A stretch of DNA of 64,000 nt from JALYZC01 sp963725645 (GCA_963725645.1 CAVRZD010000006.1:1302001-1366000); one strand, 5' to 3'; positions 53,044-61,132 are shown, numbered from the stretch's first letter. The notes: a model not told the origin generated them from the sequence alone. Program-made: numbers and translations.

Positions 53044-53669
53044 TAGCCGCCCTCGCGCACGGCCACGCCGGCGACCAGCGGCCGCACGAGCGGCGGCGCC
53101 TTCGGCATCTCGCCGTGGTCCGCGGACTCGACGCTCAACCGTGAGGCGTCCACCGCGGCGATCGTGTCGCGGTTCGGATGGCAGCCGCCGGCGACCCAGC
53201 CCCACGGGCGCGCGAGACGGTCCTGCCAGCGGGCGAGTCGGTGCCTGTCGTGCGCGCGCACGTGCTCGAGGAACAGCAGCCGCCCGCCGGGCTTGAGCAC
53301 GCGCGCGATCTCGTCGAGCGCTCGCGCGGGGTCCCGAACCGTGCACAGGACCAGCGTGGCCACGGCCGTGTCGAAGCGCGCGTCCTCGAACGGGAGCCGC
53401 TCGGCCGGCGCTTCCACCACCTCGGCCGGCCGAGCGGACTCGGCGAGGCGGGCGCGCAGGTGCCGCGCCATGTGGCGCTCGGGCTCGGTCAGCACCAGGT
53501 CGGTCACGGCGGCCGGGTAGTGGTGCAGGTTGAGCCCCGTGCCGGCGCCGATCTCAACGGTCGCCCCGCGCGCGCCGGCCAGCAGCTCGGCGCGGCGATC
53601 CTCGAACCCGGCGCGCTCGTTCCCCGCCACTATGCGGTCGTAGAACGCGGCGAAGAGCGGATTGCCCAT
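53043..53669 (-). CDS. Class I SAM-dependent methyltransferase
   Basis: 208 residues from ATG 53669. SAM-binding motif I VEIGAGTGLNL, motif II-like LVLTEPERHM, acidic AERLPFEDARFD and post-motif FLEHVRAHD define a UbiE/Methyltransf_11 fold. The final third (CHPNRDTIAAVDAS) resembles the small-molecule or thiol methyltransferase branch, but the acceptor is not clear. It diverges from secG across only 21 bases, sharing an overlapping -10 region. Its stop codon includes a base of the IS630 element. Confidence 0.88.
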   Translation of the reverse strand: MGNPLFAAFYDRIVAGNERAGFEDRRAELLAGARGATVEIGAGTGLNLHHYPAAVTDLVLTEPERHMARHLRARLAESARPAEVVEAPAERLPFEDARFDTAVATLVLCTVRDPARALDEIARVLKPGGRLLFLEHVRAHDRHRLARWQDRLARPWGWVAGGCHPNRDTIAAVDASRLSVESADHGEMPKAPPLVRPLVAGVAVREGG

Positions 53670-53676
53670 GCCCGGG

Positions 53677-53683
53677 TACCCTA
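53677..53683. promoter_or_regulatory. Overlapping divergent -10 elements, methyltransferase / secG
   Basis: TACCCTA (53677-53683) reads TACCCT on plus (53677-53682) and TAGGGT on minus (53683-53678), sharing five base pairs. Each ends exactly eight bases before its start codon (secG ATG 53691; methyltransferase ATG 53669). No ribosome sites are present. This suggests one symmetrical promoter firing both ways into leaderless messages. Confidence 0.5.
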
Positions 53684-53690
53684 TTGGGCG

Positions 53691-53918
53691 ATGGAGCTGA
53701 TCCTTTCCGTCCTGCAGGTGTTCATCTCGATTGTGCTGATCTTCCTGATCCTGATGCACTCGGGCAAGGACTCCGGGCTCTCGGGCGCCTTCGGCGTCGG
53801 CACCGGCTCTGGCCCGCTCGGCGGCGGCTCGCTGGTCGAGCGCAACCTGAACCGCTGGACGATCGGCTTCGCGATCGCGTTCGCCGTGAACACGATCGTG
53901 CTACTCAAGATCGGCTAG
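53691..53918 (+). CDS. secG: Preprotein translocase subunit SecG
   Basis: 75 residues with two membrane helices (ILSVLQVFISIVLIFLILMH and WTIGFAIAFAVNTIVLL) and between them the loop SGKDSGLSGAFG, the hallmark of SecG. It assists SecYE and SecA in protein export. In many actinobacteria secG follows tpiA; here it is 42 kb away. The 3' end overlaps the convergent DUF1330-like gene by 18 bases. Confidence 0.93.
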   Translation: MELILSVLQVFISIVLIFLILMHSGKDSGLSGAFGVGTGSGPLGGGSLVERNLNRWTIGFAIAFAVNTIVLLKIG

Positions 53919-54212
53919 CAGCTCGTCGGTCGGCGCCTCGCGGAGCTCGAGCACCTCGACGCGCGCCGCGGAGGACTCGAGGATCTCGCGGTGCTGCTCG
54001 CGTCGCGGATCGGCGCGGTAGCTCGCGAGCGCCTCGGCCGAGGGAAAGCCCACGACGTGCACCTCGGTCAGGCCGTCCTCGCTGCACAGGCGCCGCTGCA
54101 ACGCTCCTCCGTGATCGGGCAGCAGCGCGAGGACCGCACGCTCGTAGCGGCGAAAGCTCTCGACGCCGCGCTCGGGAACCCGCGCGAGCAGGACGACCAC
54201 GACCTCCGCCAC
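53901..54212 (-). CDS. DUF1330-like (dimeric alpha+beta barrel) protein
   Basis: 103 residues from GTG 54212. The pattern VVVLLARVPERGVESFRRYE, then HVVGFPSAEALASYRADP, is that of DUF1330-like ferredoxin-fold proteins, which form dimeric alpha+beta barrels. Function of the family is mostly unknown. It starts two bases downstream of the stop of the dehydrogenase gene on the same strand, so they are probably co-transcribed. Confidence 0.7.
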   Translation of the reverse strand: MAEVVVVLLARVPERGVESFRRYERAVLALLPDHGGALQRRLCSEDGLTEVHVVGFPSAEALASYRADPRREQHREILESSAARVEVLELREAPTDELLADLE

Positions 54213-54214
54213 GG

Positions 54215-55228
54215 CTACCAGGCCGCCTCGTAGAGGGCCAGGATCTCGTTGCGGTCGGGCGGCGGTGGAATGAGCTGGAGCTCGACGCGCTGCAGCGCCG
54301 CCTCCGCGCACGGGCCCAGCTCCTCGGCGAGCACGCCGCGGTCGCGCAGCCGGGCCGGCCCGGCGCGTGCGCCGAGCCGCGCCGCGATCGACGCGAGGCC
54401 CTCGCCGGCGGCCCGGCCCATCGCCTCCAGCCGCTCGGGACGACGCCGCGCGAGCGCCGGCAGCGTGTGCGGCAGCATCACGGCGTTGGCGGCGCCGTGA
54501 CCGATCGCCGTGCGGCGGACCAGCGTCTGGCAGACGACGTGGTGCAGCCCATAGCCGGCGACGTCGCTCGCCCAGCCGGCCAGCAGCGCACCGAGCGCGA
54601 GCCGATTGCGGTCGGGCTCCTCCGGCGCGAGGCCCGCGGCCAGCAGGCCGATCGCGCCGTGGGCCACGAGCGTGGACGCGGGATTGGCCCGCGGCGTCAG
54701 CGGGGCCTCGACGGCGTGGCCGATGGCGTTGAGCGCGCTCGCCGCCAGGTCCGGCTCCGGCTGGGAGGCCGACAGCGCCGGGTCGTTGACGACCACCTGC
54801 GGGCGCACGCGCGGGGCGGCGGCGTCGACTCCGGACGCGTGGCGGTGCCCGCGGGTCATCTCGGCGGCGGAGAGCGTGGTGGGAACGGCGGCCACCCGGC
54901 GCGGGGGGTCGGCCGCCGCCAGCGCCTTGGCAACGTCGATCACACGGCCTCCGCCGAGCGCGAGGAGCGTGTCGCCGGTTACCTCGCCTCGCAGCTCGCC
55001 GGCGATCTCGTCCACCCGTCCCTCGGGCACGTCGTGGACCGCGGCGGCGCGCTCCGCCAGGTCGCCCGCGCGTTCGCGCCCGCGCGGGGTGATGAGCAGG
55101 ACGTAGCCCTCGCCCACGAGGTCCGGCACGTCGGCGAAGGCGCCGCGGCCGAAGCGGATCACGCGGTCGCCGTCGTCCCAGCGAAAGGGCTCGAGCGGGA
55201 TGTCGGGCGCCGCCATCCGGCCGGACAC
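54215..55228 (-). CDS. Iron-containing alcohol dehydrogenase family (maleylacetate reductase-like)
   Basis: 337 residues from GTG 55228; ATG 55216 is an alternative. LLALGGGRVIDVAKALAA is the nucleotide-binding motif of the Fe-ADH/dehydroquinate synthase superfamily, VPTTLSAAEMT the next conserved loop, and GYGLHHVVCQTL and IGHGAANAVMLPH supply histidines for the metal. The order and spacing resemble maleylacetate reductases of aromatic degradation. The start overlaps the EamA transporter stop (TAGTG). Confidence 0.82.
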   Translation of the reverse strand: MSGRMAAPDIPLEPFRWDDGDRVIRFGRGAFADVPDLVGEGYVLLITPRGRERAGDLAERAAAVHDVPEGRVDEIAGELRGEVTGDTLLALGGGRVIDVAKALAAADPPRRVAAVPTTLSAAEMTRGHRHASGVDAAAPRVRPQVVVNDPALSASQPEPDLAASALNAIGHAVEAPLTPRANPASTLVAHGAIGLLAAGLAPEEPDRNRLALGALLAGWASDVAGYGLHHVVCQTLVRRTAIGHGAANAVMLPHTLPALARRRPERLEAMGRAAGEGLASIAARLGARAGPARLRDRGVLAEELGPCAEAALQRVELQLIPPPPDRNEILALYEAAW

Positions 55229-56205
55229 TAGGCCGGGGCGCGCTCGAGCGCGCCCCGGTCGTCAGCGGCCTCGTCGGGCTCGTCCGGACCGGGCGCGGTC
55301 TCGTGGCGCACGATGAACGCCACCGAGGCCACGATCACGGCCGCCCCGACCAGCGTCAGCACGGTGATCTGCTCGGACAGCACGATCCAGCCAAGGAAGA
55401 CGGCGATCACCGGGTTCACGTACGCGTACGTGGCGACCCGGGACACGGGAGCGTGCTGGAGCAGCCACGTGTAGGCGGAGTAGGCGACGATCGAGCCGAT
55501 GAGGATGAGGTACGCGAACGCCCACAGGGACTCGGCCGACAGGGCACCCCAGTGGATGTCGCCGAGCTCGCCCGCGGCCCCGCCGCCGACCACCATGAGC
55601 AGGCCCGCGATCGTCATCTGGTAGCCGGTCGAGACGAGCGGGTCGTCCGGCATGTCGGCCCGCCCGGACGCCACCGAGCCCGTCGCCCACGACGCCGCCG
55701 CGACCACGACCAGGAGCAGCCCGGCGATGCTGACGCCCGCCGGCTGCTCGCCGGGGAGCAGCAGCAGCGCCACGCCGCCGAACCCGATCGCGACGCCCGC
55801 GAGCGTGGCTCGGCCCGGGTGCTCGCCGAGCAGCGCGCGCAGGAGCACGACCCACAGCGGCACCGAGGCGATCAGCAGCGCCGCGAGGCTGGAGGGGACC
55901 TCCTGCTCGGCGACGGTGACCAGGCCGTTGCCGCCGGCGGCGAGCAGCGTGCCGACGACCGCCGCCGACACGAGCTGGCGCCGCGTGATGCGCAGCGGCC
56001 CGCGGCGGAGGCGCAGGACCGCGAGCATCAGTGCGCCGGCGACCGCGAAGCGCAGCCCGGCGCCCAGCAGGGGCGGGACGGTCCGCACCATGATGCGGAT
56101 CGCCAGATAGGTCGAGCCCCAGATCAGGTAGATCGTCCACAGGCCGGCCCACACCTTCCACGCGGGCGCGGCGAGGGGCGTCGGGGACGCGGCGCGCGCG
56201 CTCAT
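55228..56205 (-). CDS. EamA/DMT family transporter
   Basis: 325 residues with ten hydrophobic segments in two EamA repeats (about 15-145 and 160-295). IYLIWGSTYLAIRI and LRFAVAGALML are the conserved start of repeat 1. DMT exporters move amino acids, nucleotides or drugs across the inner membrane; the substrate is unknown. ATG 56205 was preferred over ATG 56223. It is co-transcribed with the downstream dehydrogenase and DUF1330-like genes by overlap. Confidence 0.9.
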   Translation of the reverse strand: MSARAASPTPLAAPAWKVWAGLWTIYLIWGSTYLAIRIMVRTVPPLLGAGLRFAVAGALMLAVLRLRRGPLRITRRQLVSAAVVGTLLAAGGNGLVTVAEQEVPSSLAALLIASVPLWVVLLRALLGEHPGRATLAGVAIGFGGVALLLLPGEQPAGVSIAGLLLVVVAAASWATGSVASGRADMPDDPLVSTGYQMTIAGLLMVVGGGAAGELGDIHWGALSAESLWAFAYLILIGSIVAYSAYTWLLQHAPVSRVATYAYVNPVIAVFLGWIVLSEQITVLTLVGAAVIVASVAFIVRHETAPGPDEPDEAADDRGALERAPA

Positions 56206-56262
56206 CACGCCAAAGCGTCCCACGCCTGAGAGCGGGGGAACGCTCTGGTGCTGAGGGGGGAC

Positions 56263-56565
56263 TCAGACGGGCAGCGCACGCCGGACGGCCGCACCGAGGC
56301 GCAGGCCGCTTCGGGAGCGGGCAGGCGTCGCCGCCGCGGCGGCGCGCACGCGTAGGAGGTCGACCACGTCGGCGGTCGGCCGGAACGGGTCGGCCACCGT
56401 CCCGCCGTCGAGCAACGAGAGGGCGGCGACGAGGCCGCCGTCCGCCTCCGCCAGGAGCACCGGGTCGGCGGGTGCGTGGCGGCTGTCGAGCTGGGCAAGG
56501 GCGGCGAGCGCGGGGCGGTCGTCGTCTTCGGCGAGCCTGATGGTGAGGCGGGTCTTGGATGTCAT
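56263..56565 (-). CDS. Small GNAT-like hypothetical protein
   Basis: 100 residues. TIRLAEDDDRPALAALAQLD followed by PVLLAEADGGLVAALSL resembles the first half of a GNAT acetyltransferase, and DPFRPTADVVDLLRVRAA closes it. The acetyl-CoA loop (RxxGxG/A) is absent, so catalysis is unlikely. Short proteins of this type occur in related actinobacteria. It diverges from the LysR gene over 108 bases. Confidence 0.6.
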   Translation of the reverse strand: MTSKTRLTIRLAEDDDRPALAALAQLDSRHAPADPVLLAEADGGLVAALSLLDGGTVADPFRPTADVVDLLRVRAAAAATPARSRSGLRLGAAVRRALPV

Positions 56566-56673
56566 GACGATTCAACGCTCCGCGGTCGCGGGATGTGAGG
56601 TCGACATCCAGGTTGGCAGGCCAAAGCCATTACGACAAATGAAGGTTCTTGCTACCTGGGATAAGCTGCCCTT

Positions 56674-57615
56674 ATGCTCGACGTGAAGCGGTTGAAGGTG
56701 CTCAGGGAGGTCGCGCGGACCGGCTCGTTCTCCGCCGCGGCGGACGAACTGGGGTACACGCAGCCGGCGGTTTCGCAGCAGATCTCGGCGCTCGAGCGCG
56801 AGGCCGGCACCCGTCTGCTGCGGCGTGGCGCGCGCGGCGTGACGCTCACCGATGCGGGCCGCGCACTGGTGGACCATTCGGACGCGATCCTCGCCAGGCT
56901 CACGGCCGCCGAGGAGGAGCTCGAGGCGATCGCCGGGCTGCGCGGCGGGCGGCTGCGGCTGGCGTCCTTCCCGACCGCGGGCGCCACGCTGGTGCCCCTG
57001 GCGATCGCGATGTTCTCCGACCGCCATCCCGACGTCGAGCTGTCGCTGATCGAGGCCGAGCCCGAGGACTCGCTGCCGGCGCTGCGCGCCGGCGACCTCG
57101 ACGTCGCGCTGACCTTCGAGTACCCGTCGCTGCCGGCGAGCGCCCACGGCCGGCTGCGCGAGGACGTCGAGCTGACGCACCTGCTCGACGACCCCCACTA
57201 CGTCGCGCTGCCGCTTGACCACCCGCTCGCGCGCAAGCACACAATCCGGCTCGAGCAGCTCGCCGAGGAGTCGTGGAGCCAGGCCAACTGCGGCGGGGTG
57301 TGCGACAGGATGCACGTGGCCGCCTGTGAGGCGGCGGGCTTCGAGCCCCGCGTCGGCTTCCAGAGCGACGACTACAACGTCGTCCAGGGCCTCGTCGCCG
57401 CGGGCGTCGCCATCTCGCTGATCCCCGAGCTGGCGCTGAGCAACCTGCGCGACGACATCGCGATCTGCTCGCTCGGCAAGTGGGCGCCCGTCCGCCGCGT
57501 GGCCGCGGCCACCCTTCCGGCCGCCGTCCGCTCACCCGCGACCGACGCCATGCTCGACATCCTCGTCGAGGCCGCGCGGGCGTACGAGACGCAGCGGCGC
57601 GATTTGGCCGCGTAG
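56674..57615 (+). CDS. LysR family transcriptional regulator
   Basis: 313 residues. N-terminal winged helix-turn-helix (about 1-65): KRLKVLREVARTGSFSAAADELGYTQPAVSQQISALE, typical LysR (CbbR/GltC-like). The co-inducer domain (about 90-300) begins LRGGRLRLASFPTAG and contains GLVAAGVAISLIPELAL. TAAGCT at 56662-56667 lies six bases before ATG 56674 with no ribosome site. Divergent to the small GNAT-like gene, which could be a target, as LysR proteins often regulate a divergent neighbour. Confidence 0.93.
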   Translation: MLDVKRLKVLREVARTGSFSAAADELGYTQPAVSQQISALEREAGTRLLRRGARGVTLTDAGRALVDHSDAILARLTAAEEELEAIAGLRGGRLRLASFPTAGATLVPLAIAMFSDRHPDVELSLIEAEPEDSLPALRAGDLDVALTFEYPSLPASAHGRLREDVELTHLLDDPHYVALPLDHPLARKHTIRLEQLAEESWSQANCGGVCDRMHVAACEAAGFEPRVGFQSDDYNVVQGLVAAGVAISLIPELALSNLRDDIAICSLGKWAPVRRVAAATLPAAVRSPATDAMLDILVEAARAYETQRRDLAA

Positions 57616-57695
57616 CCGGTCTTCGCCGCAGTAGGATCGACGCAGCGGGTGGGCCGTGTGGTGCCCACCCTCCTACGTTAAGGCGACGCAGACGA

Positions 57696-58890
57696 GTGAG
57701 CCCAGACAGCGACCCGGCCGGCCGAAGTCGGTCGAGCGACTCGGCTGCGAGCAGGCTTCGACTGGTCTTCGCGGGCGCCATCGCGTTGACGGTGGCGCTG
57801 CTCGCGTTTCTTCGCCTACTCCCTCGCGCACTCGCAGCAGCAGCAGCGCCGCGACCTGGACAAGCGCTTCCACGACCGCGCCGACGTGTCCGCGGCGTTG
57901 ACGGCGGCGCTGTTCGAGATCGGTAGTCAGCAGGGGCAGGTCCAGAACGCGGCGAAGTTCGGGGGCGCCAAGGTCGACCCCGCGGTGCTCGCCGCGAGCG
58001 CGCGCCAGTCGCAGGCGCGGTACGCCGCGATCGTCGGGAGCGACGGCCGAGTGCTCGCCGCCACCCCGAACGCGCCGCCCCTTGCGGCGGCCACCGCGCC
58101 CTATGTCGCGAAGGCGCTGCGAACCGGCACCACCCAGCTCTCGAACCTGCTCCCTGGCTCGGGTGGCGTACCACGCCTCGACTTGGCGACTCCGTTCCCG
58201 ACCCTGCACGGTCGCCGCGTCGAGGTCACGGGGCTGAGCGGGAACCTCCTCGCGCAGTTCCTCGGTGGCTTTCTGCGCAAGGTGCCCAACGTGGCCGCGG
58301 CCCGCTCGTACGTCATCGACGCCAACGGCAAGGTCGTGGGCTCCCCCGGACTCGGCAAGCCGCTGCCGGATCGCGCGCTGGCAGCGGCTGTGGCCACGCG
58401 GCGACAGGGCTCGTACGACGACAACCGCTATTTCACTTCGACGCCCGTCGGGGGGTCCCCGTGGCGGATCGTGCTGAGCACCTCCAAGAGCAAGCTGTAC
58501 GCGACGGTCAACGGGAGTCAGCGGGTCGTCTCGTGGGTGATCTTCGCGGCGTTCGTGCTGGCCGCCGGCCTCGGGCTCTTCCTGCTGCGCCGCGTACTGG
58601 TCGCCAACAGCCGACTCGAGCGGGCCGAGCTCAGCCGCCTGCATGCGGTGGAGATCAACGACAACGTCGTACAGCGGCTGGTGGTCGCGAAGTACGCGCT
58701 CGACCGCGGGGCCACGGGGACGAGCCGGGAGAAGCTGGCCGAGACGCTGACCGAGACGCAACAACTCGTCACGAGCCTGCTCGAGGAGAAGGAGATCGCT
58801 CCGGGCGTTCTTCGGCGCGGTGCGCCCGCGGGGACGAAGGGGCCACCGGAGCCGCCGGTGCCGCCGCCGCCCGCCGGGTCGAAGTCATGA
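57696..58890 (+). CDS. Membrane sensor with extracytoplasmic domain and DHp-like helix, lacking an ATPase domain; one +1 frame break
   Basis: About 397 residues from GTG 57696 if an extra T near 57806-57808 is removed. TM1 (LVFAGAIALTVALLAFFAYSL in the restored frame, about residues 22-42), an external sensor (about 50-265) with two PAS/Cache-like parts (RYAAIVGSDGRVLAATPN; ARSYVIDANGKVVGSPG), TM2 (VVSWVIFAAFVLAAGLGLFLL), then LHAVEINDNVVQRLVVAKYAL, which resembles the phospho-accepting helix of HisKA_3 kinases. No HATPase_c domain follows; the protein ends in a proline tail. The stop overlaps the start of the receiver gene (ATGA), so the two form a pair. Confidence 0.7.
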
Positions 58891-59384
58891 GCGAGGACGG
58901 GAAGATCCGCGTGTATCTCGTGGATGACGTGCAGGAGCTGCGGCTGCTCCTGCGCCTGGAGCTCGAGGCGGACCCGGACATCGAGGTCGTGGGGGAGGCC
59001 TCGGACGGCCGGACGGGCGTCGAGGGCGTCGCCGAGACGCAGCCCGACGTGGTTCTGCTCGATCTCTCGATGCCGGACATGGACGGCCTGGAGGCGCTCC
59101 CGGTCATGCGCGAGCGGGCTCCCGAGTCGCGGCTCGTCGTCCTCTCCGGCCACGAGGCCGGACGGATCAGCCTGGAGGCCCTCGAGCAGGGTGCGACGCG
59201 CTACGTCAACAACGCGGCCGACTTCGACGCGATCCGCGCCGAAGTCCGCGAGGTGGCGCGGCTTCAGCCGCCGTTCACCGACGAGCGCTTCCGGATCGTG
59301 CACCGCATGTGGACCGCCTTCCTCGGCGGGGCGATCGGCGACATGCTCAAGGGCGCGCAGCCGGATGCGACCTGGCTGCCGTGA
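58887..59384 (+). CDS. Receiver-domain response regulator without DNA-binding domain
   Basis: 165 residues. Receiver domain about 5-125: VYLVDDVQEL (acidic pair), VVLLDLSMPDMDG (phospho-acceptor), VVLSGHEAG. The conserved lysine after beta 5 is replaced: GATRYVNNAADF instead of a GA-x-GYL-x-K pattern. The last 40 residues (RIVHRMWTAFLGGAIGDMLKG) do not form a known output domain. It overlaps the sensor gene. Because the sensor lacks an ATPase and this receiver lacks the lysine, normal two-component chemistry seems altered. Confidence 0.85.
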   Translation: MSEDGKIRVYLVDDVQELRLLLRLELEADPDIEVVGEASDGRTGVEGVAETQPDVVLLDLSMPDMDGLEALPVMRERAPESRLVVLSGHEAGRISLEALEQGATRYVNNAADFDAIRAEVREVARLQPPFTDERFRIVHRMWTAFLGGAIGDMLKGAQPDATWLP

Positions 59385-59487
59385 TCGCGGTGCTCGGCCG
59401 CGAGCCCGGGTCCACCGCGCCGCCGCAGCCGCCGCGGACCGACCGGCACGGGATCCCCGACCTGGCTGCATCCGCTGCAACCTCCAG

Positions 59488-60636
59488 ATGGAGGGATCGG
59501 GCGTGTCCCCCGACGACGTGACGATCGACGCGGGACGCGTGGAGTCGGGCGACGCCGCGCCGATCGGTCCGGTGAAGGACGTCGGCATCCGGGTCGACCG
59601 GGCGGACGGATTCGTCCTGCGCAACGTCAAGGTCCGCCACGCCACAGAGCACGACGTCTACGTGCTCGAGAGCGACGGCTACCTGCTGGATCGCTTCAAG
59701 ACCTTCTACGCGGGCGAGTACGGCGTGCTCACCTTCGTGGAGGACCACGGCCTGATGGAGAACTGCGAGGCCGCGGGACACGGCGACTCGGGCCTGTATC
59801 CGGGTGCCGGCGCGGACACCGGGAACCAGCGCGACACGAGCATCTACCCGCAGTTCCGCTACAGCCAGGAGATCCGTGACTGCGACTCGCACCACAACGC
59901 CGGCGGGTACTCGGGCACCGACGGCAACGCCGTCCACCTCCACCACAACAACTTCTACGACAACGCGCTGGGCTTCACGACCGACGTCTTCACGGCCGCG
60001 GGCCACCCCGGTTTCCCGCAGGACTCGGACCTGATCGAGAACAACAACTTCTACTCCAACAACTTCAACCCCTACGTCCCCGGCTCGGACGTCGTCCCCA
60101 GCGTTCCCCTCCCGGTCGGCACGGGCCTGTGGATCGCCGGCGGAAACGACAACGTGGTTCGCAACAATCGCTTCTACGACAACTGGCGGCGCGGCACGAT
60201 GCTCTTCGCGGTCCCGGACCAGGTCGTCTGCGGGCCGACGGGCATCGATCCGTCCCAGCTCGCCGGATGCAATCCGACGGCCTTCCCGCCGTCGACGTCG
60301 TATCGCAACCAGTTCTACGGCAACGTGATGGGCCGCGCGCCCGACGGCACCGTCAAGTCCAACGGGACCGGGGACCTCGCGACGGGCCGCACCGACTTCT
60401 GGTGGGACGAGTTCCTCGGCACCACCGGCAACTGCTGGCACGGCAACACCGGCAAGGACGACACCGCGGCCGGCGTCACGAGCACGCCGCCGGCCCCGTT
60501 CCTGCCCTCCGCGTGCGACGGCTCGAGCGTCGGGACGGTCGGCCCGCAGCAGGAACCGGAGCTGCTCAACTGCCTCGCCGACATCACGTTCGACACGAAG
60601 ACGTGCCCGTGGTTCACGACGCCGTCCAAGCCGTAG
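59488..60636 (+). CDS. Right-handed parallel beta-helix protein, probably missing its N-terminus
   Basis: 382 residues from ATG 59488. Repeats of the NosD/pectate-lyase-like beta-helix: FVLRNVKVRHATEHDVYVLE, YGVLTFVEDHGLMENCEA, GNAVHLHHNNFYDNALGF, DLIENNNFYSNNFN. Related proteins have about 120-200 further residues including a signal peptide and the first rungs. Here the open frame continues upstream with a CIRC motif, but no signal peptide or start is found before the receiver gene's stop at 59384, and ATG 59488 has no ribosome site. It looks truncated at the 5' end, by deletion or assembly loss. Confidence 0.7.
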   Translation: MEGSGVSPDDVTIDAGRVESGDAAPIGPVKDVGIRVDRADGFVLRNVKVRHATEHDVYVLESDGYLLDRFKTFYAGEYGVLTFVEDHGLMENCEAAGHGDSGLYPGAGADTGNQRDTSIYPQFRYSQEIRDCDSHHNAGGYSGTDGNAVHLHHNNFYDNALGFTTDVFTAAGHPGFPQDSDLIENNNFYSNNFNPYVPGSDVVPSVPLPVGTGLWIAGGNDNVVRNNRFYDNWRRGTMLFAVPDQVVCGPTGIDPSQLAGCNPTAFPPSTSYRNQFYGNVMGRAPDGTVKSNGTGDLATGRTDFWWDEFLGTTGNCWHGNTGKDDTAAGVTSTPPAPFLPSACDGSSVGTVGPQQEPELLNCLADITFDTKTCPWFTTPSKP

Positions 60637-60678
60637 GCGGGCGGTCTCACCGGACGCTCCGCGCCGGCCGTCGCCGTC

Positions 60679-61011
60679 ATGTGCTGCGGCGCGCTCCTGG
60701 GTGGTTGCGGAGGCTCGAGCGGCTCGAAGCCCCGCGTGACCCTCCCGCCTCCCGGCGTGGGGGCATCGATCCGCACCGACAACTGCACCGACTGGCGGCG
60801 CGGCACCGTCGAGCAGCGACGCGGCACGGTGGTTCAGCTCCGGCAGTTCGCCGGCGGGCCGGTCGGATCCTCCGCCGGCATCCAGAACGGCCCCGTGCTC
60901 GACGACGGCCGGGCCTACGAGCTCCTCCAGAGCTACTGCGCCAACTACTTCGCGCGCGGCTTCAAGCTCTACAAGCTCTACGAACGCGCGGCCGCCTTCC
61001 TCGGCCACTGA
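60679..61011 (+). CDS. Small putative lipoprotein of unknown function
   Basis: 110 residues from ATG 60679. The short start ALLGGCGG offers a lipobox-like LGGC but lacks a clear basic n-region, so secretion is uncertain. A conserved-looking core includes DNCTDWRRGTVEQRRGTV and a C-terminal SYCANYFARGFKLYKLYERAAAF, with two cysteines that could pair. It is in the same frame as the beta-helix gene but separated from it by a stop. No family name recognised. A strong hairpin follows its stop. Confidence 0.55.
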   Translation: MCCGALLGGCGGSSGSKPRVTLPPPGVGASIRTDNCTDWRRGTVEQRRGTVVQLRQFAGGPVGSSAGIQNGPVLDDGRAYELLQSYCANYFARGFKLYKLYERAAAFLGH

Positions 61012-61016
61012 GAAGC

Positions 61017-61044
61017 CGAGAGCCCCGCTGCCGCGGGGCTCTCG
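61017..61044. terminator. Perfect 12-bp bidirectional hairpin
   Basis: CGAGAGCCCCGC (61017-61028) and its exact complement (61033-61044) around TGCC. It lies between the putative lipoprotein gene (plus, ending 61011) and the 3' end of tRNA-Leu (minus, ending 61047), so it can stop transcription from both sides. No long T-run on either side. Confidence 0.7.
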
Positions 61045-61046
61045 AA

Positions 61047-61132
<86 letters not shown>

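Noticed and set aside
60634..60681. Stop-codon readthrough from the beta-helix gene into the small lipoprotein gene, which are in the same frame
   Set aside because: The 14 codons between them are unlike either protein, and the downstream gene has its own lipobox-like start; sharing a frame has a one-in-three chance.
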